Shown one piece after another: positions 49,200 through 60,729 of a stretch of 64,000 nt of DNA. Made by a program: the position numbers and the translations under genes. This stretch comes from Kluyveromyces lactis (Eukaryota > Ascomycota > Saccharomycetes > Saccharomycetales > Saccharomycetaceae). Position 1 is the stretch's first letter. Each line of letters opens with the position of its first letter. The stretch spans positions 186,001-250,000 of the forward strand of contig NC_006038.1 of NCBI RefSeq assembly GCF_000002515.2, in the 5' to 3' direction. Below the pieces are notes generated by a model. That model did no database searches and was not told where the DNA came from. It worked only from the letters and a program-made list of their open reading frames with translations.

Positions 49200-49226
49200 C
49201 ATCAATATCATAGGTTGATATTGATG
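49200..49226. repeat. Perfect 11-base inverted repeat, 5-base loop
   Basis: CATCAATATCA and its exact reverse complement TGATATTGATG flank TAGGT. It lies 265 bases past the ASH1 stop and 252 before the SPE1 start. It could be an RNA stem-loop of the ASH1 3' leader region or a DNA site upstream of SPE1. Confidence 0.6.
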
Positions 49227-49338
49227 ACTGGCACTTAGTAGCTGCTTCAGACCTCTTCATAAAGTGAATGATTTTTTCTTTCTTTTCATTAATATGCCAT
49301 TTACGTCAAGATCGATGTATGTTCGCTATCTGAAAATG

Positions 49339-49367
<29 letters not shown>
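49339..49367 (+). repeat. A29 tract in the SPE1 promoter
   Basis: Twenty-nine A in a row end 110 bases before the SPE1 start. Long poly(dA:dT) tracts exclude nucleosomes in yeast promoters, so transcription probably begins just downstream. Confidence 0.8.
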
Positions 49368-49369
<2 letters not shown>

Positions 49370-49477
49370 TCATCAAAAATATAAATAACTGGAACCGTCA
49401 ATATCTCATCACTTGCTTTCGTTTTGCTTTAATATCTGAGAAAGTACAGCCTAAGCACCTCATCAATACAGACAGTC

Positions 49478-50803
49478 ATGAACTCCGTAGGACACATAGA
49501 GCGGCCAATATCTAATGATGTCACACAGGGCGTCTCATATAACCCAACTGTGGGATTGCCATTAAGTAAACAAGGCCAGTTACCACACCAACAGAGCCAT
49601 CATAAAATCTTTGCTGCTTTGAAAGAGAAGATTGATTCTATAAATCATGAGACTTGCGATGCCGGAGATGAAAATTCATTCTTCGTTTGTGATTTAGGGG
49701 AGATAAGCAGATTGAGAAACTACTGGACTCAAATTCTTCCTCGAGTAACTCCATTTTATGCTGTCAAGTGTAATCCAAACATCGAAATAATAAAGAGATT
49801 GGCTTCAATGTCTACCAATTTCGATTGTGCTTCCAAATCCGAGATAGAGAAGGTGTTAGCATGTGGTGTCGATCCTGAAAGAATTATCTACGCAAACCCA
49901 TGTAAGGCTTCTTCTTTCATCAGATTTGCTGCCAAGAATGGTGTTAAAAAATCTACGTTTGACAATATTGACGAATTGTATAAGATCAAAAAGTATCATC
50001 CAGAATCCGAATTGCTGTTAAGAATTGTTACTGACGATTCCAGTGCTCAATGTAGATTATCCACAAAGTATGGATGTGAACTTGACGACGTCCCGGTTCT
50101 CCTTGAGACAGTCAAAGAGCTTGGTTTAAATTTAATCGGTGTTTCCTTCCACGTTGGTTCTGGTGCATCTGATTTCAGTACAGTTACGCAAGCCGTCAAG
50201 GATGGTAGAAAAGTGTTTGATATGGCAGAATCCCGTGGATTGCCAGCTTTGAAGATGTTAGATGTTGGCGGTGGATATCAATTTGACACTATTACAGAAG
50301 TTGCAGACGTCTTAAATGCTGCCTTGGACTATTTTTTCCCTCAAGAAACTCACTCCGACGTTTCATTCATCGCAGAACCTGGTAGATATTTCGTAGCCAC
50401 TGCATTCACCCTTGCTGCCACTGTTATCGGCAAGAGAAACAATTCTGATTCAGAATCTATGATCTATATTAATGATGGTGTCTATGGTAATATGAACTGT
50501 ATTCTCTTTGATCATCAGGAACCTTCCCCTCGTGTACTTTACCATAAGAACAGATTCCACTACATGGACATTAACAGTTCCAGTAAAGCCAAATGCGATG
50601 CTTGCAACTACAAGGTGTCTATCTGGGGCCCCACTTGCGATGGATTGGATTGCGTTTCAAAGGAGTACTATATGAAATATGACCTTGATATCGGTGACTG
50701 GGTGCACTTTGATAACATTGGAGCATACACATGCTCTGCTGCTACTCCATTCAATGGGTTTGAACAAACGGTGGACATTATATTTATCGATTCTGCTCTG
50801 TGA
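49478..50803 (+). CDS. SPE1: Spe1, ornithine decarboxylase
   Basis: The 441-residue protein (S. cerevisiae 466) is a fold III PLP decarboxylase. The PLP lysine is Lys97 in FYAVKCNP. The phosphate-binding glycine loop is LDVGGGY, the EPGRY motif follows, and the catalytic Cys387 lies in WGPTCDGLD with Asp next to it. HVGSGA supplies the His that stacks on PLP. It makes putrescine from ornithine, the first polyamine step, in the cytosol, and is known to be destroyed through antizyme when polyamines are high. All active-site residues are present. The ATG is preceded by an overlapping ORF in another frame (see findings). Confidence 0.97.
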   Translation: MNSVGHIERPISNDVTQGVSYNPTVGLPLSKQGQLPHQQSHHKIFAALKEKIDSINHETCDAGDENSFFVCDLGEISRLRNYWTQILPRVTPFYAVKCNPNIEIIKRLASMSTNFDCASKSEIEKVLACGVDPERIIYANPCKASSFIRFAAKNGVKKSTFDNIDELYKIKKYHPESELLLRIVTDDSSAQCRLSTKYGCELDDVPVLLETVKELGLNLIGVSFHVGSGASDFSTVTQAVKDGRKVFDMAESRGLPALKMLDVGGGYQFDTITEVADVLNAALDYFFPQETHSDVSFIAEPGRYFVATAFTLAATVIGKRNNSDSESMIYINDGVYGNMNCILFDHQEPSPRVLYHKNRFHYMDINSSSKAKCDACNYKVSIWGPTCDGLDCVSKEYYMKYDLDIGDWVHFDNIGAYTCSAATPFNGFEQTVDIIFIDSAL

Positions 50804-51220
50804 CATGATCTCAGTTTGATTCACAGATTTTGAGATATTCCAGTTATAAACGATATACTATTAATTTACCATATACAAGCCATCGATAGAAACTGTTTCA
50901 GATTTCTTTACTTAATATCCGTATTATTGTATACAATTTAGATATCAATGGATTTCCATGTATGTTGTATTCGCATCGATCTTGAGCTCCTATGTACTCC
51001 ATCGAAACCCCGAAACTACCGTTTCCATTTAAACTATGGAGAAGGTTTTTTTTTATTTTCCAGAAAAAAAAAAGGAATACACTTAATCAATCATTACATA
51101 GAAATGGATAATAAACAAACTTTAACTCATCGCCAGAAGGTTAATGTTGTATTGACGAGTTGCGAACTTCAAGAGAGACCAGCATCAAACAGTTTCAGCT
51201 AAAGGAAAATAAAATACAGA
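50804..51220. other. SPE1 3' flank and LOT5 promoter
   Basis: This 417-base gap holds a T10 and an A10 stretch around 51040-51072 as an imperfect inverted pair. A short in-frame ATG stretch (50948-51202) has no coding character. No RNA gene is seen. Confidence 0.4.
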
Positions 51221-52120
51221 ATGGTAGTCCATCCTAATGAGAAGCAATTTTGTCAGCTCATACTGACGAAACCTACAGTGGAAAATGTTGCAACTATTGG
51301 ACAATATCAACTGACGCAACCACGGCTTAAAGGAATCAACCTACTCGAACAAAGTGATCTGCCGATACTATACGGTGGGGGAAGAGATTTTATGTTTGGC
51401 GAATTGAACAGTGAATTAGAACAAGCAGAACATGCTACGACGAACTCACCACCACAAATGATTTTATCCGATTTATTCGTTCTAAATACATGCGTATTAA
51501 TATGGTTCCAAGATTGGGAACGTAGTTTGCAAATACCGTACAGGAATATAATGTACCATGCTATCAGAAAGATTGACGATAGACATCTAACAGAGGGCCA
51601 TAGGCTGGAACTTATGATTGCTATCGAAAGGGATCCAATAATAAATGAACTATTTCCTCTACCGAACGTTTCGAAAGCCAATAACTTTACCGGAACGGGC
51701 TCATATCTTCAAGAAACCACATTATCCAGTGTAGAACTAATATTGAGGCCGAAGTATGCCAATTTTGATAGACATTATAACGTGGAGGTAGAAGATTTGT
51801 TCACTTTCAAAGAATTTGGATTAAACCGTGGGGACACTATGGTGAAAAACTGTCACAATGCCATTTTGACATGTATGGACTTCTATCCGGAAGAAGAACC
51901 GACAAACCAACAGTGTACACAGCCTCATTCAACTACAACGGAGATTTCAGCCATGCCAGATATCGGTCATTTGCAGAACGTATACGTGAATTCAGGCACA
52001 GCTGACGATCTGGACGGTGACTCTACTATGGATATATATGCACAAGACGGATTCGACGCCAGTATGGCTCTGCAATTCTACGCAGACCAACCGCTAGCTG
52101 GCCAAAAGCATAGAGTGTGA
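51221..52120 (+). CDS. LOT5: Lot5, pICln-like protein of unknown role
   Basis: The 299-residue product matches yeast Lot5 (about 306). The first half resembles the PH-like fold of pICln proteins: ILSDLFVLNTCVLIWFQDWERSLQIPYRNIMYHAIR carries the LYITESRLIW-like strand pattern followed by the strand and helix, and later LEIELILRPKY-type strands (VELILRPKYANF). The second half is acidic and low-complexity. S. cerevisiae LOT5 rises at low temperature and has no assigned biochemical role; animal pICln is an Sm-protein chaperone, which Lot5 may or may not share. It sits between SPE1 and FAS1 as in S. cerevisiae chromosome XI. Confidence 0.85.
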   Translation: MVVHPNEKQFCQLILTKPTVENVATIGQYQLTQPRLKGINLLEQSDLPILYGGGRDFMFGELNSELEQAEHATTNSPPQMILSDLFVLNTCVLIWFQDWERSLQIPYRNIMYHAIRKIDDRHLTEGHRLELMIAIERDPIINELFPLPNVSKANNFTGTGSYLQETTLSSVELILRPKYANFDRHYNVEVEDLFTFKEFGLNRGDTMVKNCHNAILTCMDFYPEEEPTNQQCTQPHSTTTEISAMPDIGHLQNVYVNSGTADDLDGDSTMDIYAQDGFDASMALQFYADQPLAGQKHRV

Positions 52121-52184
52121 TCTTTTCAACAGTATTTAACCAAAATCCACCTAGCATTTGTTAAATGACCGTTACGATATTTCA

Positions 52185-52195
52185 TTACCCGGTAA
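52185..52195. promoter_or_regulatory. Palindromic Reb1-type site TTACCCGGTAA
   Basis: Two overlapping Reb1 cores in opposite orientation, 65 bases past the LOT5 stop. It may end LOT5 transcription or insulate the FAS1 promoter. Confidence 0.5.
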
Positions 52196-52299
52196 TAGGT
52201 ACAATCACTATATACGAGTCAATAAACCTCATAAAGAACATCTTGCGGCAGATCGGCATTTCATAGACGCAGCATTAGAAAAAATCAAGGAAAATGTTC

Positions 52300-52312
52300 A
52301 CACCCACACACC
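52300..52312 (+). promoter_or_regulatory. Rap1-type site ACACCCACACACC
   Basis: All 13 positions fit the Rap1 consensus ACACCCRYACAYM. Rap1 is known to act with Reb1 and Abf1 on S. cerevisiae FAS promoters. At 1.8 kb from the FAS1 start the distance is unusual. Confidence 0.45.
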
Positions 52313-52858
52313 ACATGATAAAATGCACATAAGATGAACCGGGGTGCTACCCAACAATAAAGACGAAAAGCAGAAAAGCTTTGAAATCCAACCACCAACA
52401 AATTTCTCACGGCTATAATGAATTTTTTTCCCTTTTCAGTGTTAGGAAAATCCCAACAGACTAATAAAGACAACTCCCAACTACGGATATTTCAGTGAAA
52501 GTTGCAGGGGACCAAAAGAAAAAACAGCATTCCATCATGTGCAAGAATAACGAACGTTGAGAAAAGTGGTCATGGCGGCAAATATGAAAGGACAGGAAGT
52601 CCAATTAAATAGGAATCAGAATATATAAAGCGATACATATAAGAGACAGAAGGGTAAATTGTGTAAACTGAAGTCGCCAAGACACTGACCATTTCTAAGT
52701 ATTGTCGCTGGTCAAACCAAACCAAAACTTTCCCAAACTAGCTAGTTAGAACTCAGATAAGTATGTGTCAACAAACTACCAGTATCTTTTGAAGCAGGAC
52801 TTCAGAAAAGAGAGTACCAACTCACAGTTGTATGAAGAATCGAAAGGGAATTTATTGC

Positions 52859-52864
52859 CACGTG
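52859..52864. promoter_or_regulatory. E-box CACGTG upstream of FAS1
   Basis: CCACGTGAC, about 1.26 kb before FAS1. It could bind Cbf1 or another bHLH factor; an Ino2/Ino4 site would rather read CATGTGAA. Confidence 0.3.
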
Positions 52865-54124
52865 ACAGGAATTAAGAGACCGCCTTCCCTAAGAAACCCT
52901 CTAACTTTGCCTCCTTTCCAATCTGATTGATCGTTTCTATCAAACTTATCTACGAGGTTTACAATATAGCTTAGATGGCATTATTTCTTGCTGTTTCTCT
53001 ATATTTCATGGAATTCGTCTTTTAGCCGCCAATTCCATCTAAATTGAAGGATATGGCAGATTTACCCTACCCTCTTTTCTGTGGGACTTGAATATGATTT
53101 TTTCTTTGAAAAGAATCAGTTGGTTAGGGTAAAACATTAAAAAAAAAAAAAATGGAACTTTTTCAGTATGGCAAAATATGCCTACGCAAAGTATAGAGTA
53201 TAATTTTTGTTGGATTTTGGCCTCTATGCTAATATTCTGAAATCTTCAACTTTTTTTTTTTTTGGATTTTACCTATACTGACGCGTACTATGAAATGCGT
53301 GGGACTGAGAACCGGCCTGGATTGTTTTCTATGTTGGCAAAACCAGTTTCAAACTTTACGGTAGGACAGCTAAAGCTTTGATGTAAAATTGTTGATAGAA
53401 ACGAAAAAATAAAAGCTTTGTTCTCTATACTTGACCTTTCTCTCCTGATTCCATTTATGATCGACATTTCCATACCTTGCAATACTTATTATCGTGATTT
53501 ACTAACAGTGTAATTGTTCTCATTCCTAAACAGGTACAAACCGTATCTTTTATTTCAGATTTTTTGTACCCTTACAGCTACCTCCTTTATTCAATTTAAG
53601 GTAGAACACAGAGTTCACAAATTCAGAGTTAGAACACTTTTTTCCCATTTCCCATACTTTTATTATTTAAAGCAGATCATCAATTGATTTCCCAGCTGCT
53701 TAAATTAATAAAACAACAGCCTTCTATTTTCTTACTTTCTTCCTAATATTCTCTAATTGACGAGGATAAAGAAAAAGTTAAACGAAACTTAAAAGACTGA
53801 TTGGTAACAATAAGAAAGACATTACAATTCATATCATAAAAGGACGAATTTCTTCCTTCTCTACCCTGCAACTTTCTGCGCTGTTCGCATAATATTCCCA
53901 TTTGAAATTGGCATTTCCTAACAATTTCAGAACACTAAAGTACGGCACTTACAGAGACCTTGTATTGACCAAGAAAAAAATTGTATTACTTAGATATTAA
54001 AAACTTTAATCTTCAACACAGATAAAGTCATTAATTGCTCCAAGTAATCGAATCTTTTTTGATAAAATTATCAGAATTGCCACCAATTCTGTTCTCATTT
54101 ACTTATTAATAATTTATTGAAACA

Positions 54125-57100
54125 ATGAGCTCATCTACTAGACCTCTAAGCCTTTCCCACGGCTCTATCGAGCATGTTTTATCCATTCCCACTTCTTCCT
54201 TTTTTACTGCTTCTCAATTACAGGATCAATTCCACAAACAGTTGCCGGAAGCTACTGAAGGTTTTGCTTCAGACGATGAACCAACCTCATCTGCTGAATT
54301 GCTAGCTAAATTTTTGGGTTACGTTTCTTCTTTGGTTGACGTTACTACCAAGGGCCAGTTCGATGATGTCTTGGAAATTGCCCTATCGGATTTCGAAGCC
54401 AACTATCTACAAGGTAACGACGTTCATACGTTGGCTGCCAGATTGTTACAATCTGAAGACAATATCACTACTTTACCAAAGGTAAAAGAATTAATTAAAA
54501 ATTACTACAATGCCAGAGTAACAGCCAAAAAACCATTCACTGCTACCGATTCAGCCTTGTTCAAGGGTGTTGCTGCTGGTCAAGCTAAGTTGGTCTCAAT
54601 TTTTGGTGGACAAGGTAACACCGATGACTATTTCGAAGAGTTGCGTGAACTTTATCAAACCTACAACTGCTTAATCTCTGATGTTATCAAGTCTGCTGCA
54701 GAAACTCTAGGGGAATTGATCACCACCACTGATGATACCGAAAAGCTATACACCCAAGGTTTCGATATCCTGACTTGGTTGGAACAACCACAAAAGACTC
54801 CTGGAACTGACTACTTGTTGTCAATTCCAATTTCTTGTCCTTTAATCGGTGTTATTCAATTCGTGCATTACACTTTAACTGCTAGAATCTTAAACTTCAC
54901 CCCCGGTCAACTAAGAGATAGCCTAGTCGGCGCCACTGGTCATTCCCAAGGTTTGGCCACTGCCGTTGCAATCGCTGAAGCTGATTCTTGGGAATCTTAT
55001 TTCAAGGCTATGACTAAGACTATCAAGTTACTATTCTTCATCGGTGTCAGATGTTACCAAGTTTACCCAAAAACCTCTTTACCACCATCTATGTTGGAAG
55101 ATTCTGTCGAAAACGGTGAAGGTGTACCAACTCCTATGTTGTCCATCTCTAACTTGACTCAGGATCAAGTTCAAACTTATATCGATCAAACTAACGCTCA
55201 CTTACCAGAGTCCAAGCATATCGTTGTTTCTTTGGTCAATGGTGCCAGAAACTTGGTCGTATCAGGTCCACCACAATCTCTATATGGTTTGAACTTGACC
55301 TTGAGAAAGGCTAAGGCCCCTGCTGGTTTGGATCAAGCAAGAATCCCATTCAGCGAAAGAAAGTTGAAATTTTTTAACAGGTTTTTGCCAATCGTTTCTC
55401 CTTTCCATTCTCATCTTTTGGAACCAGCTAATGCTTTGATTGAACATGATTTGGCTGCTGCTGGTGTTGAATTCCAAGCTTCAGACTTGAAGATTCCTGT
55501 TTATGATACCTTCAACGGTAAGGACTTGAGGGAATCTAAAGAGCCAATTGCTTCGAGGATCACCTATTGTATTACTAGCTTACCTGTGAACTGGGAAGAA
55601 TCCACCAAATTCAATGCTACTCACATTCTTGATTTCGGTCCTGGTGGAGCTTCCGGTTTAGGTGTTTTGACTCATCGTAACAAAGATGGTACTGGTGTAC
55701 GTGTCATTATAGCTGGTGCTTTGGACACTAACCCAGATGATGAGTACGGTTTCAAACAAGAATTATTCGATGTTACCAGCTCCGGTTTGAAATTCTCCGT
55801 TAACTGGTTAGAACAATTCCATCCAAAGTTAGTCAAGACAAAGGCTGGTAAGATTTACGTTGATACCACATTCTCTAAATTATTAGGTAGAGCTCCATTA
55901 TTGGTTCCAGGTATGACTCCAACTACTGTATCACCAGACTTTGTTGCTGCCACAATTAATGCTGGTTACCATATTGAATTAGCTGGTGGTGGTTATTTCA
56001 CTGCTGAAGGTATGACCAAGGCGATCGAAGATGTTATTAGCAAGATTAAGAAGGGTTACGGTTTGGGTATTAACATGCTTTACGTCAATCCAAGAATGTT
56101 ACAATGGGGTATTCCAATGATCAAAGAATTGAGAGAAAAGGGTTATCCTATTCAGGCTTTGACCATTGGTGCTGGTGTTCCTTCCATAGACGTCGCTACT
56201 GAATACATTGAAACCCTAGGTTTGACACACTTGGGTTTGAAGCCAGGTTCCATTGACGCCATTTCCCAAGTTATTGCTATTGCCAAAGCCCACCCAACCT
56301 TCCCAATCGTTATGCAATGGACTGGTGGTAGAGGTGGTGGTCACCATTCATTTGAAGACTTCCACGCTCCAATTTTGCAAATGTATGCAAAAATCAGAAG
56401 ACATTCAAATATCTACTTGATTGCTGGTTCCGGTTTCGGGTCAGCCGAAGATACCTATCCATATTTAACTGGTGAGTGGTCCACAAAGTTCAACTACCCA
56501 CCAATGCCATTCGACGGTTTCTTGTTCGGTTCTAGAGTTATGATTGCTAAGGAAACTAAAACCTCCCCAGCAACAAAGAAAACGATTGCTGAGTGCTCTG
56601 GTGTTCCAGACTCCCAATGGGAACAAACATACAAAAAGCCAACCGGCGGTATCATAACTGTTCGTTCCGAAATGGGAGAACCTATTCACAAATTGGCTAC
56701 TCGTGGTGTTATGCTATGGAAGGAAATGGACGACACCATTTTCTCTTTGCCAAAGAATAAACTACAAGCCGCATTGGATGCTAAGAAGGATTACATCATT
56801 TCCAAATTGAATGCCGACTACCAAAAGCCATGGTTTGCCACCGTCAACGGAGAAGCTCGTGATTTGGCTGATATGACCTACGAAGAAGTCGCTAAGAGAA
56901 TGGTTGAGTTGATGTATATCAGATCCACTAACAGTTGGATTGACTTTACCTTAAGAAATTTCACTGGTGAATTCTTACGTCGTGTTGAGGAACGTTTCAC
57001 AAAGCAAAAGACTGTGTCTATCATTCAAAATTTCGCTGTTTTGGAAGAGCCAGAAAAAGCTCTTGAAAAAGTTTTCGATGCTTATCCAGCCGCTAAAGAA

Positions 57101-60100
57101 CAATTCTTGAACGCTCAAGATATTGACTACTTCTTGACCTTGTGCCAAAGACCAACTCAGAAACCTGTACCTTTCGTTCCTGTTTTGGACAGTAGATTCG
57201 AGTTCTTCTTCAAGAAAGATTCTTTGTGGCAATCAGAGCATTTGGAAGCTGTTGTTGACCAAGATGTCCAAAGGACATGTATCTTACACGGTCCTGTTGC
57301 TGCCCAATTCACCAACCAAGTTGATCAACCAATTAAATCCATTTTGGACGATGTTCATGAGGGGCATATTAAGATGTTATTGAAGGATTACTATAACAAC
57401 GATGATTCCAAAATCCCAGTTGTTGAATACTTCGGTGGTGAAGAGCCAGAAAAGGTTGCTTTTGATTCTATCGAATCAGGAAACAAGGCCACCTACCAAG
57501 CCTCTTCATCCACAGATTCTTCTAAGTGGTTCAAACTTTTGGCTGGTGAAGAAAAGACCTGGAGAAGCGCCTTCTTCTCTACCCCAAGAATTGTCCAAGA
57601 CTCTTTACTGATTGAAAACCCTGCTAGAAAGGTTTTCAAACCGTCTGACAACATGGTTGTTCAAATTGAAAATGCCAAAGACTCTGCTAAGACAGTTGTT
57701 ACTTTACTAGAAACAGTTCAAGGTGAACTAAAACCCACTGCTATTTTGAGGTTAGTTAAGGACACATTAATTCAATTAGATTTGATTGAAAATAGAACCA
57801 TTGACGGTTCTCCTGTATCATTACCATTATTGTTTGAATACAACACTGAAGATGGCTTTGCTCCCATTGCCGAAGTTACCAAAGGTCGTAACTCTCGTAT
57901 CAAGGAAATGTACTGGAAGTTATGGTTGGATGAGCCATTCAACTTGGACTTCGATCCAAGATCTGTTATCAAGGGCGGCGATTTCACTATTTCCGCCAAG
58001 GACATTTCTGAATTTGTTCATGCGATCGGTAACAACTGTGAAGATTTCGTTGCTAGGTCGGGTAGAGAGATGTTAGCTCCAATGGACTTCGCCATTGTTG
58101 TTGGTTGGAGGGTGATTGTCAAGGCAATTTTCCCCAATGCAGTTGATGGTGATTTGTTGAAATTGGTGCACATGTCCAACGGATACAGAATGATTCCTGG
58201 TGCTACTCCATTGAAGGAAGGTGATACAATCTCAACTTCTGCAGTTATTAAATCTGTCGTTAACCAACCTAACGGTAAGATTGTCGAAGTTATCGGTACC
58301 TTGACCAGAGATGACAAACCTGTGATGGAAGTCACCTCCTCTTTCTTCTACAGAGGAACATATGCTGACTACGAAAATACATTCGAAAAGACTGTTGAAC
58401 CAATTTATCAAATTGAAGTCAAGTCTTCTAAGGACAGCGCTGTTCTAAGATCAAAAGAATGGTTCCAATTGGATGATGAGGAAATTGATTTGCTAGGCAA
58501 GACTTTGTCCTTCCAGACCGAAACTGAAGTCACATTCAAGAATGCCTCCGTCTTCTCGTCTGTTAAGTGTCAAGGTAAGATCTTAATGGAACTACCAACT
58601 AAGGAAACTGTTGAAATTGGTTCAGTGGATTATGAAGCTGGTGAATCTCATGGTAATCCAGTCATCGATTACCTAAGCAGAAATGGTTCCACACTTGAAC
58701 AAAAGGTTAACTTGGAAAACGCCATTCCAATTGCTGTCAGGGACACCCAATCACCAAGCACCAATGAACCATACGCCAGGGTGTCTGGTGACTTGAATCC
58801 GATTCATGTTTCTCGTCACTTCGCTGCCTACGCTAACTTGCCTGGCACCATTACCCATGGTATGTACTCTTCTGCTACAGTTCGTGCTTTAGTAGAAACT
58901 TGGGCTGCCGACAATGTATCTTCCAGAGTTCGTGCTTACAACTGTCAATTTGTTGGAATGGTGTTACCAAATACCCCTCTACAGACTACTATCCAACATG
59001 TTGGGATGATCAACGGTCGTAAGTTAATTCAATTCGAAACCAAAAATGATGCCGATGAAACTGTCATGACTGGGGAAGCAGAAGTCGAGCAACCTGTTTC
59101 AACTTTCGTTTTCACTGGTCAAGGTTCTCAAGAACAAGGTATGGGTATGGATTTGTATGCCAAGTCTGATGTCGCAAAACAAGTTTGGGACAGAGCTGAT
59201 CAGCATTTCAAGAGCACCTACGGCTTCTCTATCCTAGATATTGTCAAAAACAATCCAACTGAATTGACAATTTACTTTGGTGGTGAGAAGGGTAGAAAGA
59301 TCAAGGAGAACTACACTCAAATGATCTTTGAAACCATTGTCGATGGTGAAGTGAAGAGTGAAAGAATCTTCAAGGATATAACAGAAGAAACTAATTCTTT
59401 CACTTTCAGATCTCCAACTGGTTTGTTGTCTGCTACTCAATTCACCCAACCTGCTCTTACCTTGATGGAAAAGGCTTCATTTGAAGACTTGAAGTCTAAG
59501 GGTCTAATTCCTGCCGAAGCCACTTTCGCTGGTCATTCATTGGGTGAATATGCCGCCCTAGCATCGTTAGCTGATGTCATGTCCATTGAATCTTTGGTGG
59601 AAGTTGTCTTTTACAGAGGTATGACTATGCAAGTCGCCGTCCCAAGAGATGAACTAGGAAGATCTAACTATGGTATGATCGCTGTTAATCCATCAAGAGT
59701 TTCCCCAACTTTCTCTCAAGAAGCGTTAGAATTTGTTGTTAAGATTGTCGATAAGAAGACCGGATGGCTCTTGGAAATTGTCAACTACAACGTTGAAAAC
59801 CAACAATACGTTGCTGCCGGTGACTTAAGGGCTCTAGATACTTTAACCAACGTTTTGAACTTTGTCAAGTTGCAAAAGATAGATATTGCGAAGTTACAAG
59901 AAACTTTGTCATTGGAAGAAGTAGAATCTCATTTAAATGAAATTATTGAAGAAATCTCTAAGAAGTCTACTGCTAAGCCACAACCAATTGAATTGGAAAG
60001 AGGTTTCGCATGTATTCCATTGCGTGGTATTTCTGTTCCATTCCATTCCTCTTACTTGAGAAACGGTGTTAAGCCATTTAAGAACTTCTTGATGAAGAAC

Positions 60101-60268
60101 GTTACCAAGGAGAACGTTAAAGCTGATCGTTTGATTGGTAAGTATATTCCAAACTTGACTGCAAAACCATTCGAAATCACTAAAGAGTACTTCCAAGATG
60201 TTTACGAATTGACTGGCTCTGAAAAAATCAAGGATATCTTGGACAACTGGGAAAAGATCACCAATTAA
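54125..60268 (+). CDS. FAS1: Fas1, fatty acid synthase beta subunit
   Basis: The 2047-residue protein is nearly the length of yeast Fas1 (2051). Domains in order are the acetyl transferase (about 160-530, GHSQG with Ser274), the FMN enoyl reductase (about 580-1000, [19 protein letters not shown] and [16 protein letters not shown]), the dehydratase with hot-dog folds (about 1220-1640, catalytic His1561 in DLNPIHVS), and the malonyl/palmitoyl transferase (about 1670-2040, [12 protein letters not shown] with Ser1805). Numbering runs three behind S. cerevisiae from the dehydratase on. Six copies pair with six Fas2 alpha chains into the cytosolic 2.6-MDa barrel that makes palmitoyl- and stearoyl-CoA. 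Codon use is strongly biased to GGT, GCT, TTG, AAG and CCA, as expected of a highly expressed yeast gene. No break is seen. Confidence 0.99.
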   Translation: MSSSTRPLSLSHGSIEHVLSIPTSSFFTASQLQDQFHKQLPEATEGFASDDEPTSSAELLAKFLGYVSSLVDVTTKGQFDDVLEIALSDFEANYLQGNDVHTLAARLLQSEDNITTLPKVKELIKNYYNARVTAKKPFTATDSALFKGVAAGQAKLVSIFGGQGNTDDYFEELRELYQTYNCLISDVIKSAAETLGELITTTDDTEKLYTQGFDILTWLEQPQKTPGTDYLLSIPISCPLIGVIQFVHYTLTARILNFTPGQLRDSLVGATGHSQGLATAVAIAEADSWESYFKAMTKTIKLLFFIGVRCYQVYPKTSLPPSMLEDSVENGEGVPTPMLSISNLTQDQVQTYIDQTNAHLPESKHIVVSLVNGARNLVVSGPPQSLYGLNLTLRKAKAPAGLDQARIPFSERKLKFFNRFLPIVSPFHSHLLEPANALIEHDLAAAGVEFQASDLKIPVYDTFNGKDLRESKEPIASRITYCITSLPVNWEESTKFNATHILDFGPGGASGLGVLTHRNKDGTGVRVIIAGALDTNPDDEYGFKQELFDVTSSGLKFSVNWLEQFHPKLVKTKAGKIYVDTTFSKLLGRAPLLVPGMTPTTVSPDFVAATINAGYHIELAGGGYFTAEGMTKAIEDVISKIKKGYGLGINMLYVNPRMLQWGIPMIKELREKGYPIQALTIGAGVPSIDVATEYIETLGLTHLGLKPGSIDAISQVIAIAKAHPTFPIVMQWTGGRGGGHHSFEDFHAPILQMYAKIRRHSNIYLIAGSGFGSAEDTYPYLTGEWSTKFNYPPMPFDGFLFGSRVMIAKETKTSPATKKTIAECSGVPDSQWEQTYKKPTGGIITVRSEMGEPIHKLATRGVMLWKEMDDTIFSLPKNKLQAALDAKKDYIISKLNADYQKPWFATVNGEARDLADMTYEEVAKRMVELMYIRSTNSWIDFTLRNFTGEFLRRVEERFTKQKTVSIIQNFAVLEEPEKALEKVFDAYPAAKEQFLNAQDIDYFLTLCQRPTQKPVPFVPVLDSRFEFFFKKDSLWQSEHLEAVVDQDVQRTCILHGPVAAQFTNQVDQPIKSILDDVHEGHIKMLLKDYYNNDDSKIPVVEYFGGEEPEKVAFDSIESGNKATYQASSSTDSSKWFKLLAGEEKTWRSAFFSTPRIVQDSLLIENPARKVFKPSDNMVVQIENAKDSAKTVVTLLETVQGELKPTAILRLVKDTLIQLDLIENRTIDGSPVSLPLLFEYNTEDGFAPIAEVTKGRNSRIKEMYWKLWLDEPFNLDFDPRSVIKGGDFTISAKDISEFVHAIGNNCEDFVARSGREMLAPMDFAIVVGWRVIVKAIFPNAVDGDLLKLVHMSNGYRMIPGATPLKEGDTISTSAVIKSVVNQPNGKIVEVIGTLTRDDKPVMEVTSSFFYRGTYADYENTFEKTVEPIYQIEVKSSKDSAVLRSKEWFQLDDEEIDLLGKTLSFQTETEVTFKNASVFSSVKCQGKILMELPTKETVEIGSVDYEAGESHGNPVIDYLSRNGSTLEQKVNLENAIPIAVRDTQSPSTNEPYARVSGDLNPIHVSRHFAAYANLPGTITHGMYSSATVRALVETWAADNVSSRVRAYNCQFVGMVLPNTPLQTTIQHVGMINGRKLIQFETKNDADETVMTGEAEVEQPVSTFVFTGQGSQEQGMGMDLYAKSDVAKQVWDRADQHFKSTYGFSILDIVKNNPTELTIYFGGEKGRKIKENYTQMIFETIVDGEVKSERIFKDITEETNSFTFRSPTGLLSATQFTQPALTLMEKASFEDLKSKGLIPAEATFAGHSLGEYAALASLADVMSIESLVEVVFYRGMTMQVAVPRDELGRSNYGMIAVNPSRVSPTFSQEALEFVVKIVDKKTGWLLEIVNYNVENQQYVAAGDLRALDTLTNVLNFVKLQKIDIAKLQETLSLEEVESHLNEIIEEISKKSTAKPQPIELERGFACIPLRGISVPFHSSYLRNGVKPFKNFLMKNVTKENVKADRLIGKYIPNLTAKPFEITKEYFQDVYELTGSEKIKDILDNWEKITN

Positions 60269-60729
60269 TCAGAATTTCAATTATAACAAAAACAACAACT
60301 TATCTTCATGTACAATAAATGATTGGTACAAGTAATATTCAGTATGGAGACACAACGAATTTTCCATTCTATAGAAAAATTGTGATTCGCCAATGTTTTA
60401 TATCCCATAGGCAATACTTACACAGAAGGGAAAACTGTGTATTTTGGTCAATATCACTCTTTTGTGATTTAAGGGCTACTAGTTTAACTATCGGACGAAC
60501 TGAAGTTGTACATTAATTCGGGAAAGTTAATGTTTACAACATCGAAAACTATCCATCGTTTCGCAACAGCAATAATAAAATTTCGCTTGTGCTTTTTTAA
60601 TAGCATCAATCAATACAAAGTCGTTCTCTTGCTCGAGAATAATCCTCTAAATTTTACTTTTACAAATTATGTTTGTTATTTATGTATATATGTAATACAT
60701 ATCTTATTCGATATACAACACACTTTGAG
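60269..60729. other. Convergent FAS1-BER1 3' region
   Basis: This 461-base gap between two stops is A+T rich, with TATGTATATATGTAATACATAT near 60680-60700 as a likely 3'-end signal. No RNA or coding sequence is supported. Confidence 0.45.

Larger units (their letters stand above)
48936..49477. promoter_or_regulatory. ASH1 3' flank and SPE1 promoter/leader
   Basis: This 542-base gap carries a strong 11-base-arm hairpin (49200-49226), a 29-A tract (49339-49367) and an ATG-started ORF that runs into SPE1 in another frame. It is very A+T rich between 49090 and 49180. Confidence 0.5.
52121..54124. promoter_or_regulatory. Two-kilobase FAS1 promoter region
   Basis: This 2004-base gap, the longest of the window, includes a palindromic Reb1-type site (52185-52195), a full-consensus Rap1-type site (52300-52312), a CACGTG (52859-52864), A and T tracts (about 53139-53151 and 53250-53263) and a long pyrimidine and T-rich stretch from 53550 to 53760. 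A clear inositol/choline-response element was not found. No second gene is seen. Confidence 0.5.
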
